Part shown: piece after piece, positions 18,130 to 26,873 of the stretch
Position numbering within the stretch: position 1 is the first letter of the stretch
Layout of the letters: each line of letters begins with the position of its first letter
Source: a virus
IMG/VR virus record: IMGVR_UViG_3300005613_000027
Coordinates: 23,112 to 87,111 of that record
DNA: 64,000 nucleotides
Reading direction: 5' to 3' (one strand)
Made by a program: the position numbers and the translations under genes
The notes under the pieces: model-generated
Database searches by the model: none
The model's input: only the letters and a program-made list of their open reading frames with translations
What the model was told of the DNA's origin: nothing

Positions 18130-18660
18130 TTAAAAAAATTCCTCCTTATCTGACACTTTAACATCTAAATCATACCTGTTACCTTGAAATTTATTAAATT
18201 GTTTGGCTGCTTCAGTCTCTTCTTCTTTATTGAATATGGCCTTGTTTAACATATCTTCCTTTTTTTTCTTATCAAATGCTACAGCTAGGTCTATAATAGA
18301 AAATCCCTTATACTCATGTGGATTTATTCTATCTTTTCTTCTACTTAACAAGTTATCTTTTATTTTATCGTTTTGCTTTCTTAATTTTTCTATAGCAGTA
18401 GAAGCATCTATCTGTTTATCTGGACTACCTTTACTGGTTTTAAGAAGCCGTATCTCCAAAACCCTGTTCATAGCCAAACTCATAACATCATCCATATCAC
18501 TAGAAGTTAAATCCTCTTTATCAAAATCTTTCATATAAATGTCCACCAATGATTCATATATTTTCTTTTCATCATCCTCAAATATATCATCTATAGGAAT
18601 TACTTCCTTTAGCATCTCTTTTGCTTTTGGTGGGTTCTTAGGTCTACCGACAGATTTCAC
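18130..18660 (-). CDS. terS: putative terminase small subunit
   Basis: A 176-aa helical, charged protein whose stop abuts the terL start. It begins with a basic stretch (MKSVGRPKNPPKAKEM) and contains long helices, as small terminase DNA-recognition subunits do. No sequence motif is decisive; the call rests on position and size. Confidence 0.6.
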   Translation of the reverse strand: MKSVGRPKNPPKAKEMLKEVIPIDDIFEDDEKKIYESLVDIYMKDFDKEDLTSSDMDDVMSLAMNRVLEIRLLKTSKGSPDKQIDASTAIEKLRKQNDKIKDNLLSRRKDRINPHEYKGFSIIDLAVAFDKKKKEDMLNKAIFNKEEETEAAKQFNKFQGNRYDLDVKVSDKEEFF

Positions 18661-18671
18661 AAGCCCTCCTA

Positions 18672-19106
18672 TTATGTTAAATCATCAAATAAAGTTTCTG
18701 GATCTAACCCATGCATCTCACAAAATTCTTTAAACAAAAGCAGTGTTTCGGGGGTCAATACGTGACCAAAATATTCTATATTATTACCGAAAGATATTTC
18801 CATTCTTCTTGCGCTTCTCATTGATCTATTAGTCAATACATCGTCTAAATCATCTAATTCTTCCCTCACCTGGTTAAGCCAACCACACATACTGTCATCG
18901 TTTAATCTGCAATATGTATTTTCTATCTCTTCTGAAAGTGGATTCAATCTCCTAAAATATAATATTAGTGATTTAGAGATTTTATCTTTTGTTTCCTGTC
19001 TATGGCTCTGTCCAGTTTTAGATTTACTTATAGCTTGTTTACTCTTTTCACTTAATTTAAATCCAATAGGACGACCACGTTTCTTTTTGTCTCCATTACC
19101 AGACAC
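18672..19106 (-). CDS. protein with N-terminal NUMOD3-like motif
   Basis: A 144-aa protein. Residues about 14-48 (GRPIGFKLSEKSKQAISKSK, then a second TGQSH..ETKDKISKS unit) look like the NUMOD3 DNA-binding repeat found in homing endonucleases and some phage regulators. The remainder is acidic and helical without a nuclease motif. Lying directly before the small terminase, it may be a domesticated DNA-binding protein or a terminase accessory factor. Confidence 0.6.
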   Translation of the reverse strand: MSGNGDKKKRGRPIGFKLSEKSKQAISKSKTGQSHRQETKDKISKSLILYFRRLNPLSEEIENTYCRLNDDSMCGWLNQVREELDDLDDVLTNRSMRSARRMEISFGNNIEYFGHVLTPETLLLFKEFCEMHGLDPETLFDDLT

Positions 19107-19109
19107 CCA

Positions 19110-19373
19110 CTACACCTCCTCCACACTGACGTATTTTTTACACTCAGTGCATATCATTCCTATTGTGTTTATAGGAACAGACGCTATGTGACCACAATCT
19201 TTACATTCTACGTTATTATGTCTTTTTGGTTTACTTGGTTTAGAAAATGTAAAGGGCAAATTACCATGGTCATCTACAAACTTACTTTCTCTGTGAATTC
19301 GTTCATTATGTTTTTTTACACCCTTTTCAGGTTCCCATCTTCTCTTAGTTACACCTGGATCTAATACCGCCAT
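19110..19373 (-). CDS. small zinc-ribbon protein
   Basis: An 87-aa basic protein with two Cys pairs near the C-terminus (CKDCGH … CTECKKY), which form a zinc ribbon. Its start codon lies 29 nt inside the end of the upstream endonuclease gene, with AAGGAG before it, suggesting the endonuclease inserted just upstream. A DNA- or RNA-binding role is inferred. Confidence 0.65.
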   Translation of the reverse strand: MAVLDPGVTKRRWEPEKGVKKHNERIHRESKFVDDHGNLPFTFSKPSKPKRHNNVECKDCGHIASVPINTIGMICTECKKYVSVEEV

Positions 19374-20811
19374 TCCTTTTCTCCTTATTCTTGTTGTATT
19401 TTAAGTTGCCACAATCCCAGATCCTATTCCATCCCTGTAAAACCCTATTTTCCCATTCAGTAAGTGTTTGGTCATCATTATTGTTTTTTCTTAAATTAAA
19501 TCTATGAATTCTTTTATATTTATTTCTGTCACTAAAATACCAATAATTTGGGGGTGTAATGGAATTTAGGTTAAACCCTAATTTTATATATAAATCACCA
19601 ACTGACCATCTCCGATCAGCATAAGAAAATATTTCTGACCAATCATAATTTCTCTCAAAATATTTTAATAGTTTTGATGCGCCGCCAACTACTTGATAAT
19701 TTATTTTAGAACAAAATCTGTTTAATTCCCAAACACTAATTAAAGAATTCTTGGCTCCTTTAGAAATAGATGGTTTTGAAAATGTCATGGCAGAAACCAT
19801 TTCTTCTTTATAAAAAAGACCTAATTTAACACTAGAACCATTATAACCCTGTAAATGATTTTCATTAAAAAAACTAGCTGCATCATTAGTACTTATTTCT
19901 CTGATAGAACAATTTCTGGCATAAACAATATTCGTATTATTCTCACCTAATATGCTTAACAACCTAGATAACACAATGTCTTTATTAAACAAAAATTCAT
20001 CTTCAAATATAGTAACAAGCCTATATCCAATCTCCTTACATCTAACTAGTTTATTTAAATGATATACACTATCTTTACCAAATAACTCTGAGTGCCACCT
20101 AATACCACAATACTCAATAGCTAATTTTTTACTTGGTATTACAATATCAAGTTCATAGGGTGGTATTAGTGTTTTATCATTAATAAATAAATCAGATTGT
20201 GTAACTACATTATTTAGAAACACAGCTAAAGTTTTTTCTACTCTTGATGTATTATTACTACATTTTTTACATCTACTATTATTAGTAAACCAGTTAAACC
20301 AACTAGATATATACACATGTCCATTAGGACATAATAACTTTATTCTACTCCTAGAACTTTTATATTCACCTTCAATATATTTATACCCCTCTAACTCAAC
20401 ATGTTTTATAAAGACATCTAAATAATTATCCTTACATTTATTTGACACACAAAAAACACATTTATTTTTCTTCCTAGACCACGCACTCCAAATTACACTA
20501 TTAATACCACCACATTTATCACATTTATAATATATCTTTTGTTTACTACTTTTATATTCATTTGTCAATAATGTAAACCCCTCACTATTAACTATATTAC
20601 GCACATCATTTATATTAGAAAAACGATTAAATGCACATAATTTACATCTCTGACCCACCAACCATTTTTCTAAAGATATTTCTCCTTTATGCCCAGCTGG
20701 ACAAATATACTTCAATTTTTGTTTAGTGTTTATATAATAAGTAGTTAAAAGAATATAATTATTTTTATTAAAAACTTCTTTTACAAAATTTATATCATAT
20801 TTTCTATTCAA
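19345..20811 (-). CDS. homing endonuclease: three zinc-ribbon repeats plus EDxHD (Vsr-like) nuclease
   Basis: A 488-aa protein. Residues 1-190 hold three repeats with C..(G/C) H and C..C zinc-ribbon patterns, homologous in layout to those of the HNH protein at 12757-13623. Residues about 200-300 contain YELDIVIPSKKLAIEYCG, RWHSE and RLVTIFEDE, the features of EDxHD homing nucleases (I-Bth0305I type, related to Vsr). The rest (NHLQGYNGSSVKLGL … SYADRRWS) is a conserved extension seen in such enzymes. It is inserted between the HD hydrolase gene and a zinc-ribbon gene and appears intact. Confidence 0.82.
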   Translation of the reverse strand: MNRKYDINFVKEVFNKNNYILLTTYYINTKQKLKYICPAGHKGEISLEKWLVGQRCKLCAFNRFSNINDVRNIVNSEGFTLLTNEYKSSKQKIYYKCDKCGGINSVIWSAWSRKKNKCVFCVSNKCKDNYLDVFIKHVELEGYKYIEGEYKSSRSRIKLLCPNGHVYISSWFNWFTNNSRCKKCSNNTSRVEKTLAVFLNNVVTQSDLFINDKTLIPPYELDIVIPSKKLAIEYCGIRWHSELFGKDSVYHLNKLVRCKEIGYRLVTIFEDEFLFNKDIVLSRLLSILGENNTNIVYARNCSIREISTNDAASFFNENHLQGYNGSSVKLGLFYKEEMVSAMTFSKPSISKGAKNSLISVWELNRFCSKINYQVVGGASKLLKYFERNYDWSEIFSYADRRWSVGDLYIKLGFNLNSITPPNYWYFSDRNKYKRIHRFNLRKNNNDDQTLTEWENRVLQGWNRIWDCGNLKYNKNKEKRNGGIRSRCN

Positions 20812-20813
20812 CC

Positions 20814-21374
20814 TTATCTCCTATAATCTACTTCTACACAACGTTTGGATGCTATGTAGTCTGACACATACACACACAACTCTTCAGGTGTATATTTAGA
20901 TAAATCTTTCTTCCATTTTCCGTAAGACCATAATCCATAATGATATCCTACCATATTTTTAATTGCCTTATAGTCCTCATCATCCAAAAGCATAGTAGCT
21001 TCCTGTACCTCTATAACCAACTGAGCACCTAAATCTGGATGATTCTTAGTAGTATGCCCTGTCTTTTTCAATCCTTGTTTCCTCAAATCATGAATTATAC
21101 AAGCGCTTAAAATTAGATCTCTGCTGGTCTCACAACCAAGCCCCCTACACAACTCATACGCCAAAGTAAACACTTTCTTAGTGTGTAATATAGTACCATC
21201 AGGCCCTAACTCACTAATGGGATGATATTTTCCACTAGATGATGCAGGACAATCAGTAAAGAAATAATCAGGCGCATTTATCACACATAACTTTGTAAAT
21301 TCTCTTATATCATCGTCAAATATTAACTCTAATTCTGCCGCGAAAATTGCGGCTTTTTCTTCAATAGAAACCAT
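20814..21374 (-). CDS. HD-domain phosphohydrolase
   Basis: A 186-aa protein with the HD metal-site pattern: H in LHTKKV, HD in CIIHDLRKQG, H in NHPDLGA, H in YHYGLW and D in YVSDYIAS. HD enzymes hydrolyse phosphate esters, often nucleotides. It is preceded by AAGGAGAG. A dNTP or nucleotide-signal hydrolase role fits the nearby dNMP kinase but the substrate cannot be read from sequence. Confidence 0.85.
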   Translation of the reverse strand: MVSIEEKAAIFAAELELIFDDDIREFTKLCVINAPDYFFTDCPASSSGKYHPISELGPDGTILHTKKVFTLAYELCRGLGCETSRDLILSACIIHDLRKQGLKKTGHTTKNHPDLGAQLVIEVQEATMLLDDEDYKAIKNMVGYHYGLWSYGKWKKDLSKYTPEELCVYVSDYIASKRCVEVDYRR

Positions 21375-21394
21375 TAATTCTCTCCTTTTCCATT

Positions 21395-21625
21395 CTAACG
21401 TGGTTTTAAACTTAAATCCTCTTTATATAAATTAGCCCTTTCAACTCTTATAGATTGGTGGTTTGGGTTATATCCAGCTTGTGGATATCTACCACCTCTA
21501 TAACTACGTGGATATTGTTCAAAATCCATGAACTTAGACCTTTCAGATACAATTCTAGCTACAGTATATCCTTTTTGATGTCTAACCCAGTAAGGTTCTC
21601 TATAATCACTTTCAGAAAGTGGCAT
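21395..21625 (-). CDS. small Arg/Tyr-rich hypothetical protein
   Basis: A 76-aa protein rich in Arg, Tyr, Ser and Pro (PRSYRGGRYPQAGYNPNHQS) without Cys or membrane segment. Its ATG overlaps the stop of the next upstream gene by one base. No family is recognised; the composition suggests a flexible nucleic-acid-binding or virion protein. Confidence 0.5.
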   Translation of the reverse strand: MPLSESDYREPYWVRHQKGYTVARIVSERSKFMDFEQYPRSYRGGRYPQAGYNPNHQSIRVERANLYKEDLSLKPR

Positions 21626-21966
21626 TACTCATCTCCTTCACTAATTTTTTTAAGACTTTTAAGATAGGTAATATCATACTCACCTCTTAAAAATTTTGAA
21701 ACACATTTTAAATTATCAACCCATCTATTCAAATCCTCTTCTATAGCGGACGCCCTAACTCTAAATAAAATAGTGTTACTATACTCTTTTATGTCTATAT
21801 TATCTAAATCTACATCCACTCTAAATTCCACACTAGATAAAATATTAATCCATTTTAAAAAAGTATCCTTTTCTTCTGTATTAACACTGAACTCAAAAAC
21901 TATCTTATTTGTAGATCTTAACAAATCAAATTGTATTAGACTTTCATTAAATTCAGACTTAAACAT
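21625..21966 (-). CDS. hypothetical protein
   Basis: A 113-aa protein from the ATG at 21966, which has AAGGTGG at good spacing; a GTG at 21978 is too close to the site. Alternating hydrophobic segments (KIVFEFSVNTEE, SVEFRVDVDLD, ILFRVRASAIEE) suggest an alpha/beta fold. It overlaps the following gene by one base (operon). No family is recognised. Confidence 0.55.
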   Translation of the reverse strand: MFKSEFNESLIQFDLLRSTNKIVFEFSVNTEEKDTFLKWINILSSVEFRVDVDLDNIDIKEYSNTILFRVRASAIEEDLNRWVDNLKCVSKFLRGEYDITYLKSLKKISEGDE

Positions 21967-22047
21967 TTTATACACCACCTTTTCCTTGTCTTATTTATAA
22001 TTTTATCCTAAAATAAACTATTTAGGCACACATTTTTTTCTTTTTGT

Positions 22048-22362
22048 TCAATAGCGCTGGCCTGGCGGACATTTAGGAGCAGAATCTTCAGCATCTCTCG
22101 CCAAATATTCTGCATACTCCTCCTCTCTACCCTCAACAACTTTACCAGTAGTTATTTCGCTGGCTTTTATTGTTCCCATTAAATCCATAGCAAAAGAAGG
22201 AATACTGTCTCCCTCCCACTCAACAGTTATATTCATATAAGTTTTATCCGCTATCTTTGATACCATTCTAGCAGAATTATAATTATCCCCGCTTTTTGTT
22301 ATACTAGTATATACGATGGTACCAATGTCTATCTTTATATCTAATGTTTTTTTACTAGCCAT
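22048..22362 (-). CDS. hypothetical protein
   Basis: A 104-aa protein with a beta-rich N-terminal half (LDIKIDIGTIVYTSI, MNITVEWEGD) and an acidic helical C-terminus ending CPPGQRY. It has an AAGGAGG site. No family is recognised. Confidence 0.55.
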   Translation of the reverse strand: MASKKTLDIKIDIGTIVYTSITKSGDNYNSARMVSKIADKTYMNITVEWEGDSIPSFAMDLMGTIKASEITTGKVVEGREEEYAEYLARDAEDSAPKCPPGQRY

Positions 22363-22389
22363 TGTTATTCCTCCTTTTAATTTTATTTA

Positions 22390-22620
22390 TTAAGGTGACG
22401 GTGGCTCTGCTATAAGAGCTGCATTATAAGCATCTATATCTTCTTGAGTCATATCCCCCTGCATAAGCGGAGTACCACTAGCTGGGTCATTAGCAGGCAT
22501 AGTGTCTTCAGGACCATACCAACAAATCCAATCTCCATCAAATACAATACCAGTAGCATATCCATCGGCTGGCGCGGACTGCCCTGGTGTTAATTTGAAC
22601 TTTCTATAAACATTAGCCAT
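22390..22620 (-). CDS. small hypothetical protein
   Basis: A 76-aa protein from the ATG at 22620 (AGGAGG 4-5 nt upstream; the longer frame to 22662 lacks a site). It contains KFKLTPGQSAPADGYATG and a Trp pair (DWICWYG), then an acidic Pro-rich tail. It immediately follows the dNMP kinase stop. The role is unknown. Confidence 0.55.
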   Translation of the reverse strand: MANVYRKFKLTPGQSAPADGYATGIVFDGDWICWYGPEDTMPANDPASGTPLMQGDMTQEDIDAYNAALIAEPPSP

Positions 22621-22621
22621 A

Positions 22622-23272
22622 TTATCCTCCTGAAATTTTAAAATTTGCAAGATGTTTGCCAACTAAAAATCTAGCTACATCTTTAGCAGTCTCTTTTAAT
22701 TCTTTTAATGTCCATTGATTATTCACTGTAAAATCTACTCTGTGCCCATCATCTAAATCAGTTTCTGATATATGTTGTTTATTATGTGTGGCTTTATCTT
22801 CTTCTCTCTCAACTCTTACATGATAACCACCTCTATCCACAACAGCATCAACTTCATTTACATGACGTAAATCAGTAATTATAACATTTTTATATTCTTT
22901 ATCTTCAATAACTCTAAATAAGCGGTCTATCCAAAAATCATAATTTATTGTTCTGAAAAACTGACCGTAATTCTGCATTATCTCACGGGGTGTCCAATAC
23001 TTAGGACGGGTTGGTAACTCACCTTTACCAAGACCTTCACAAAATGGTATTATGTGGTGTACCCTTTTATATCTCTCATCCTCAACTTCTTTCTCATCGC
23101 CCCAAAGCTGTTCGTAAGATAAATCAAAATCCTTTTGAACTTTTAACTTTAATTCATGAGCATATGCCATAAGAACATATGCCTGACCTGTTTGTATTTG
23201 TAATTCTCTTGCCAACATTTCTGCAAATGTATCTTTCCCAGACCTTGCCTTACCACTTACCCCGATTAACAT
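22622..23272 (-). CDS. deoxynucleoside monophosphate kinase-like P-loop kinase
   Basis: A 216-aa protein starting with a Walker A loop, GVSGKARSGKDTF (residues 4-16), and later features of phage dNMP kinases: EIMQNYGQFFR, a Walker B-like NVIITDLRHVNE, and an arginine-rich lid region (YHVRVEREED). Such enzymes phosphorylate dNMPs to supply dNTPs for phage DNA synthesis. The class resembles T4 gp1-type dNMP kinases; substrate range is inferred. Confidence 0.8.
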   Translation of the reverse strand: MLIGVSGKARSGKDTFAEMLARELQIQTGQAYVLMAYAHELKLKVQKDFDLSYEQLWGDEKEVEDERYKRVHHIIPFCEGLGKGELPTRPKYWTPREIMQNYGQFFRTINYDFWIDRLFRVIEDKEYKNVIITDLRHVNEVDAVVDRGGYHVRVEREEDKATHNKQHISETDLDDGHRVDFTVNNQWTLKELKETAKDVARFLVGKHLANFKISGG

Positions 23273-23330
23273 TTTAAACCCTCCCCCTGAACACCTTTAA
23301 CAACTTTGTATACTTTATCATAAACTCCTA

Positions 23331-23591
23331 TCAAACTTTAAATTTTTTTATATTCCTTTTTAATTCAGAATCATACCTTTTTATCTTCTCGATTATATTT
23401 TTAACAGCCTTCTGCTCCCTGGTTAAAATTTCCGTTGCACGCTCTGTTGTTATATCTCTCTTTATTTCTACAAATTTAACAACATATTCTTTACACTTAG
23501 GCTCTTCTTCCTTTACACACTTCTTTCTATTCTCCTCACAAAAACACTCTACATCTAATCCATCAAATTTGACCCACAGTTTTTTAATCAA
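23331..23591 (-). CDS. small Cys- and Lys-rich hypothetical protein
   Basis: An 86-aa protein with Cys at CFCEENRKKC and EEEPKCKEY, perhaps a metal-binding knuckle, and a basic helical C-terminus. It overlaps the upstream gene by 8 nt (translational coupling). No family is recognised. Confidence 0.5.
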   Translation of the reverse strand: MIKKLWVKFDGLDVECFCEENRKKCVKEEEPKCKEYVVKFVEIKRDITTERATEILTREQKAVKNIIEKIKRYDSELKRNIKKFKV

Positions 23592-23985
23592 CGTTTATAC
23601 TCCAATCGTTTATATTTATAACCCTATTAAGCAACATATATTCTTCAATTAACTTAGTTCTTTGCTCCATTAAATTAAAAATATCTAATGTATTTCTAGG
23701 ATTACTTATCAAACTTGCCATTGTTTCTATTTTCTCTAAAACTGTAGTCCTCAATTCAACAGCAGTGGAAATAGACACTTTAGTAGTACCTATCTCTACT
23801 TCAACATCATTATTAGCTCTATTTATAGCTATAGAATACTTTTGAATTTTATCCTGTAATATAAATATCTTATTTATAATATCATTTACATTACCATGAA
23901 CATCTTTATCTAATAAATAGTTCTCAAGCTCTTTAATTTCTGTTTTCAATATTTTATTTCTTAATATTAATTCTCCTAATAACAT
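23584..23985 (-). CDS. helical protein resembling the DIP1984 family
   Basis: A 133-aa helical protein. The layout LGELILRNKILKTEIKELE at the N-terminus, a middle 'AINRANND' and a later 'STAVELRTTVLEKIETM' resemble DIP1984-type proteins (LAEALL.R…, then I.R.N.TN). The biochemical role of that family is not established. Has AAGGAGA before ATG. Confidence 0.45.
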   Translation of the reverse strand: MLLGELILRNKILKTEIKELENYLLDKDVHGNVNDIINKIFILQDKIQKYSIAINRANNDVEVEIGTTKVSISTAVELRTTVLEKIETMASLISNPRNTLDIFNLMEQRTKLIEEYMLLNRVININDWSINVD

Positions 23986-24000
23986 TTAAATCTCCTTGTA

Positions 24001-24922
24001 AAATGTAGTTGTTCATCAAGGAACTCGGATAGAGCCCCGGCCTGCTTTTAGTCTAGTGCTGTGGAGCAATTACCACAGAATTTCAAATATGAACGCCATC
24101 TCCTACCACAAGTAGGGCATTGAATTTTTACCCTAGTAGCTACTGCTTTTCTCACAGGTCTAACTTTACCACTCTTTTTAACAGTACCCTTCAACCTAAT
24201 AATTATAGTAGAAGAACTGCTTTCCAGCGGGCCGACATCACCATAGTGAAAATCTTGTCTGACTTTGGACCCCTTCACAGTTATCACCTCGTCTGGCTTT
24301 GGGGTAGGAACATTACATGACACAGTAGTAGACGATTTCATACACCCTTTCACCTGATGGAAATTAGCCATGGTATATGTTGTTTGCGAAGGTCCGCCTT
24401 TACTATCTCCAAAAGTAAAATCATTTAAAGTATAATCAGGACTAAACCCCTCATCATAATTATAAACCACCCAAGGAGTAACTTGAGTAGTTTGCTCATA
24501 CCAAAATTCTACTTCAACCATACCGTCATCAATTCTGTCTCCACGAAATCTTGCAATTTCCTTAGTCTTCTTAATAACTCTAAACTTATGGGTAGCTCTA
24601 AGTCCTTTAAGAAAACCTTTTAATTCTCTCTGGGATTTACCAGGAACTATATACCTGTGACCGCCCATTACATCTTGTCCATCAACAGAAATTCTGGCTA
24701 CCGCCGTTCGAGAATCTTTGTTTTTTAACAAAATAGAATATTCAGAACCAGGTGGTAATCTTACGACACCGCCTCGTTCTCTCATTATTCTACCTTTATG
24801 TTTTATTACTGCTATAAAATTATTCTTGTACACCATTCTATTTCCTCCCTTTTTACAGGCCTCCAGCCAAGGCCTCGTTTTATTTTTAAGCTGGATAGGA
24901 TTTATGATGAACAACTACATTT
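24001..24922. repeat. 18-bp perfect inverted repeats flanking a zinc-ribbon gene
   Basis: AAATGTAGTTGTTCATCA at 24001-24018 is repeated as its exact reverse complement at 24905-24922. Together they enclose only the gene at 24048-24836. The inner flanks also contain GC-rich, hairpin-forming sequence (AGGCCT…AGGCCT at about 24855-24875; CCCGGCC at 24036). The arrangement could be terminal inverted repeats of a cassette, recombination sites of an invertible segment, or complementary mRNA ends. Confidence 0.8.
24048..24836 (-). CDS. C-terminal zinc-ribbon hypothetical protein
   Basis: A 262-aa protein from the ATG at 24836 (GGGAGG 7 nt upstream; the longer frame has no site). The first part is beta-rich (PPGSEYSILLKNKDSRTAVA, then VDGQDVMGGHRYIVPGK), and the C-terminus is a zinc ribbon, CPTCGRRW … CGNCSTALD. 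It has no membrane segment. It is bounded on both sides by 18-bp inverted repeats. A secreted or virion beta-domain joined to a zinc ribbon would be unusual; no function is assigned. Confidence 0.65.
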   Translation of the reverse strand: MVYKNNFIAVIKHKGRIMRERGGVVRLPPGSEYSILLKNKDSRTAVARISVDGQDVMGGHRYIVPGKSQRELKGFLKGLRATHKFRVIKKTKEIARFRGDRIDDGMVEVEFWYEQTTQVTPWVVYNYDEGFSPDYTLNDFTFGDSKGGPSQTTYTMANFHQVKGCMKSSTTVSCNVPTPKPDEVITVKGSKVRQDFHYGDVGPLESSSSTIIIRLKGTVKKSGKVRPVRKAVATRVKIQCPTCGRRWRSYLKFCGNCSTALD

Positions 24923-24925
24923 AGT

Positions 24926-25144
24926 TTATTCTTCTATTAATACTTCTTTGGCTTGCATGCCTTTTTCTTCCTTTTTAAGAACAAAAGACACCTTCTGCCC
25001 AGCTTTTAACGTTTTAAAGCCTTCCATATCAATGCTACTGAAATGAACAAAATACTCTTCATTCTCAATATCATCTCTGGTTACAAATCCGTAACCTCTT
25101 TCATTACTAAACCATTTAACTTCTCCAAATACTCTACTCATCAT
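24926..25144 (-). CDS. cold-shock (CspA-family) nucleic-acid-binding protein
   Basis: A 72-aa single cold-shock domain with RNP1-like GYGFVTRDD and RNP2-like YFVHFSSID motifs and the usual KWFSNERG start. Such proteins bind single-stranded RNA or DNA and melt RNA structure. GGAGG precedes the ATG. It is one of few host-like regulators in the late arm. Confidence 0.92.
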   Translation of the reverse strand: MMSRVFGEVKWFSNERGYGFVTRDDIENEEYFVHFSSIDMEGFKTLKAGQKVSFVLKKEEKGMQAKEVLIEE

Positions 25145-25159
25145 TCTAAATTCCTCCGA

Positions 25160-25348
25160 TTATTCTTCTTTTTTCTCTTCTGTTTTATTGCCCGGCAGAA
25201 GGGGCTTCAAAGCAGCTTTAATTGCAGTTAAAATTATATCATCGTAAGGTGTAGGTGTTATGGCCACAACTTTATCGGCCACAAGTAAAATTAGTAAAAC
25301 TAATTCCCAATTTTGTATAACCCACGTCAAAACAGTAACATTATCCAT
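25160..25348 (-). CDS. small membrane protein, candidate holin
   Basis: A 62-aa protein with one hydrophobic segment (residues about 12-29, WELVLLILLVADKVVAI) and a charged C-terminus (GNKTEEKKEE). Its gene directly follows the endolysin gene, the typical place and topology for a small holin. Proof of pore formation is lacking. Confidence 0.55.
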   Translation of the reverse strand: MDNVTVLTWVIQNWELVLLILLVADKVVAITPTPYDDIILTAIKAALKPLLPGNKTEEKKEE

Positions 25349-25357
25349 GTTTCCTCC

Positions 25358-25846
25358 TTAAACGTCGTATAAACTCTTTAGGTAATTTAAAGACACCTCT
25401 TCATAACTATGTTTCTCATCCTTTAATTTTAACTTCTTAATATTCCCGCCTTCTCTGTAAGCCACGTGAATCCATCCATCTGGAAAATATTCTGCAATGA
25501 CTGCGCGATATTCCAGCCCACTACAAATAAATTCCACGACATCAATTAATTTAGTTTTCGGATCTATCGGCTCTATATCAGCAGCCTGCCCTCTTGCGTG
25601 ATTCGAATTCTTATTGCTACCCACCGCTTCACACAATTCCACACTCCTAAAACCACTTGTAATCCTAATTCTGCCAAACTCATTTCTTACAGGCTGTAAT
25701 ATATTTACAGCCAGCTTTTCTATACATTCCCACTCTTCATCAGTAGGTTCGTTTTTTATACCTTTCCTCAAAGCAGTCTGAGATCTTACAAACTCCTTAT
25801 AACTAAAGCTTTCTGCGCCAGGTATTTTATCATTTAATTTTCTCAT
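25358..25846 (-). CDS. M15-family peptidase, candidate endolysin
   Basis: A 162-aa protein with the D-Ala-D-Ala/L-Ala-D-Glu peptidase (M15) zinc site: ITSGFRS, then H and D in SNHARGQAADI and the last His in GWIHVAY. It should cut peptidoglycan cross-links at lysis. No separate cell-wall-binding domain or signal peptide is present, so it would rely on a holin for release. Confidence 0.88.
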   Translation of the reverse strand: MRKLNDKIPGAESFSYKEFVRSQTALRKGIKNEPTDEEWECIEKLAVNILQPVRNEFGRIRITSGFRSVELCEAVGSNKNSNHARGQAADIEPIDPKTKLIDVVEFICSGLEYRAVIAEYFPDGWIHVAYREGGNIKKLKLKDEKHSYEEVSLNYLKSLYDV

Positions 25847-25856
25847 TAATTATCTC

Positions 25857-26855
25857 CTATAGCTGTGACGCTAAAAGACATCCGTGCGCAACAGCGGTCA
25901 TTGGATCTTCCGCTTCTCTCACTTCACTTATTTCTAATGGAAAATTCACAGTTTTTAAACTTTCTTTTATTTTCCTAGTAAACCCTTTAGCCCTAGCTAA
26001 ACCACCTGAAACAATTATTGGCACTGGGTCTCTGAAAATAGGTAGCTCCTTTTCTCTTCTACCAAGTTCATACACAATATTTTGTAAAGTGTAAGTAATA
26101 ACTGAATTGTAATACACAGCAACAGCTTCCATAATCTGATTACTCGGTTTGAATAAATCTACACCTGCTTCTTTTTCTAACTGCACCAAACTAGGAGAAA
26201 CATCCAATGCCTCACCTACAGATTGGTCTATGAAATCTCCTGCTTTAGTCATACTAAATTCAATTAAAGGATCTCCTTGGTGGATTACAGCCACATTACA
26301 CATCCCAGCTCCATAAGAAAGACATATACCAGTAAGCCCGTCTTCAAGTAGCTCGGACAATGCTATGGCAAAACCCTCATTGATTGGTGACGCCACATAC
26401 CCCATTTCATTTAAATACATGTTCATAATTTCTGTGTGGTACACAATATTAAAAACTGCATCTATCGGTTTAGCAGGCACTGAATAAATAACCACATCAC
26501 CCTTATTACCATTACCTAGTAAACTTTTTATAATTAGTTTAAGCATAGGTAATGAGGCTTTCTCTTTGGGTGATATAATGCCTTTTTTTAATGGACGCCT
26601 TGCTACATCATTTCTTTCTATAGCAATCTCAAGGGCATCTTCACCCACCACTGTAAAAGCGCCATCAGAATTGGTTATGAAATTACAACCTCGTTTTTCT
26701 AATGACAATCTAATACTATTTTTGTTTACTTCTGATTTAGGCACTATCGTATAGAAAGCATCCCTTTCCATTTTGAAAACCACTTTATCGTCGGCATCAA
26801 GCATTCCTGCTACCAACATATTTGTACCTATATCTAAACCTTTACTTCCAGACAT
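25857..26855 (-). CDS. actin-like ATPase (ParM/MreB-type fold)
   Basis: A 332-aa ASKHA-fold protein: phosphate-1 loop GLDIGTNML (residues 5-13), phosphate-2 loop LSYGAGMCNVAVI and adenosine motif IIVSGGLARAKGF. There is no Hsp70 substrate domain. Phage actins make filaments that position or segregate DNA or replication centres. It is followed by a large coiled-coil gene that may be a partner. Which actin family it belongs to is uncertain. Confidence 0.8.
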   Translation of the reverse strand: MSGSKGLDIGTNMLVAGMLDADDKVVFKMERDAFYTIVPKSEVNKNSIRLSLEKRGCNFITNSDGAFTVVGEDALEIAIERNDVARRPLKKGIISPKEKASLPMLKLIIKSLLGNGNKGDVVIYSVPAKPIDAVFNIVYHTEIMNMYLNEMGYVASPINEGFAIALSELLEDGLTGICLSYGAGMCNVAVIHQGDPLIEFSMTKAGDFIDQSVGEALDVSPSLVQLEKEAGVDLFKPSNQIMEAVAVYYNSVITYTLQNIVYELGRREKELPIFRDPVPIIVSGGLARAKGFTRKIKESLKTVNFPLEISEVREAEDPMTAVAHGCLLASQL

Positions 26856-26873
26856 AATTCTTCCTCCTTTTTC

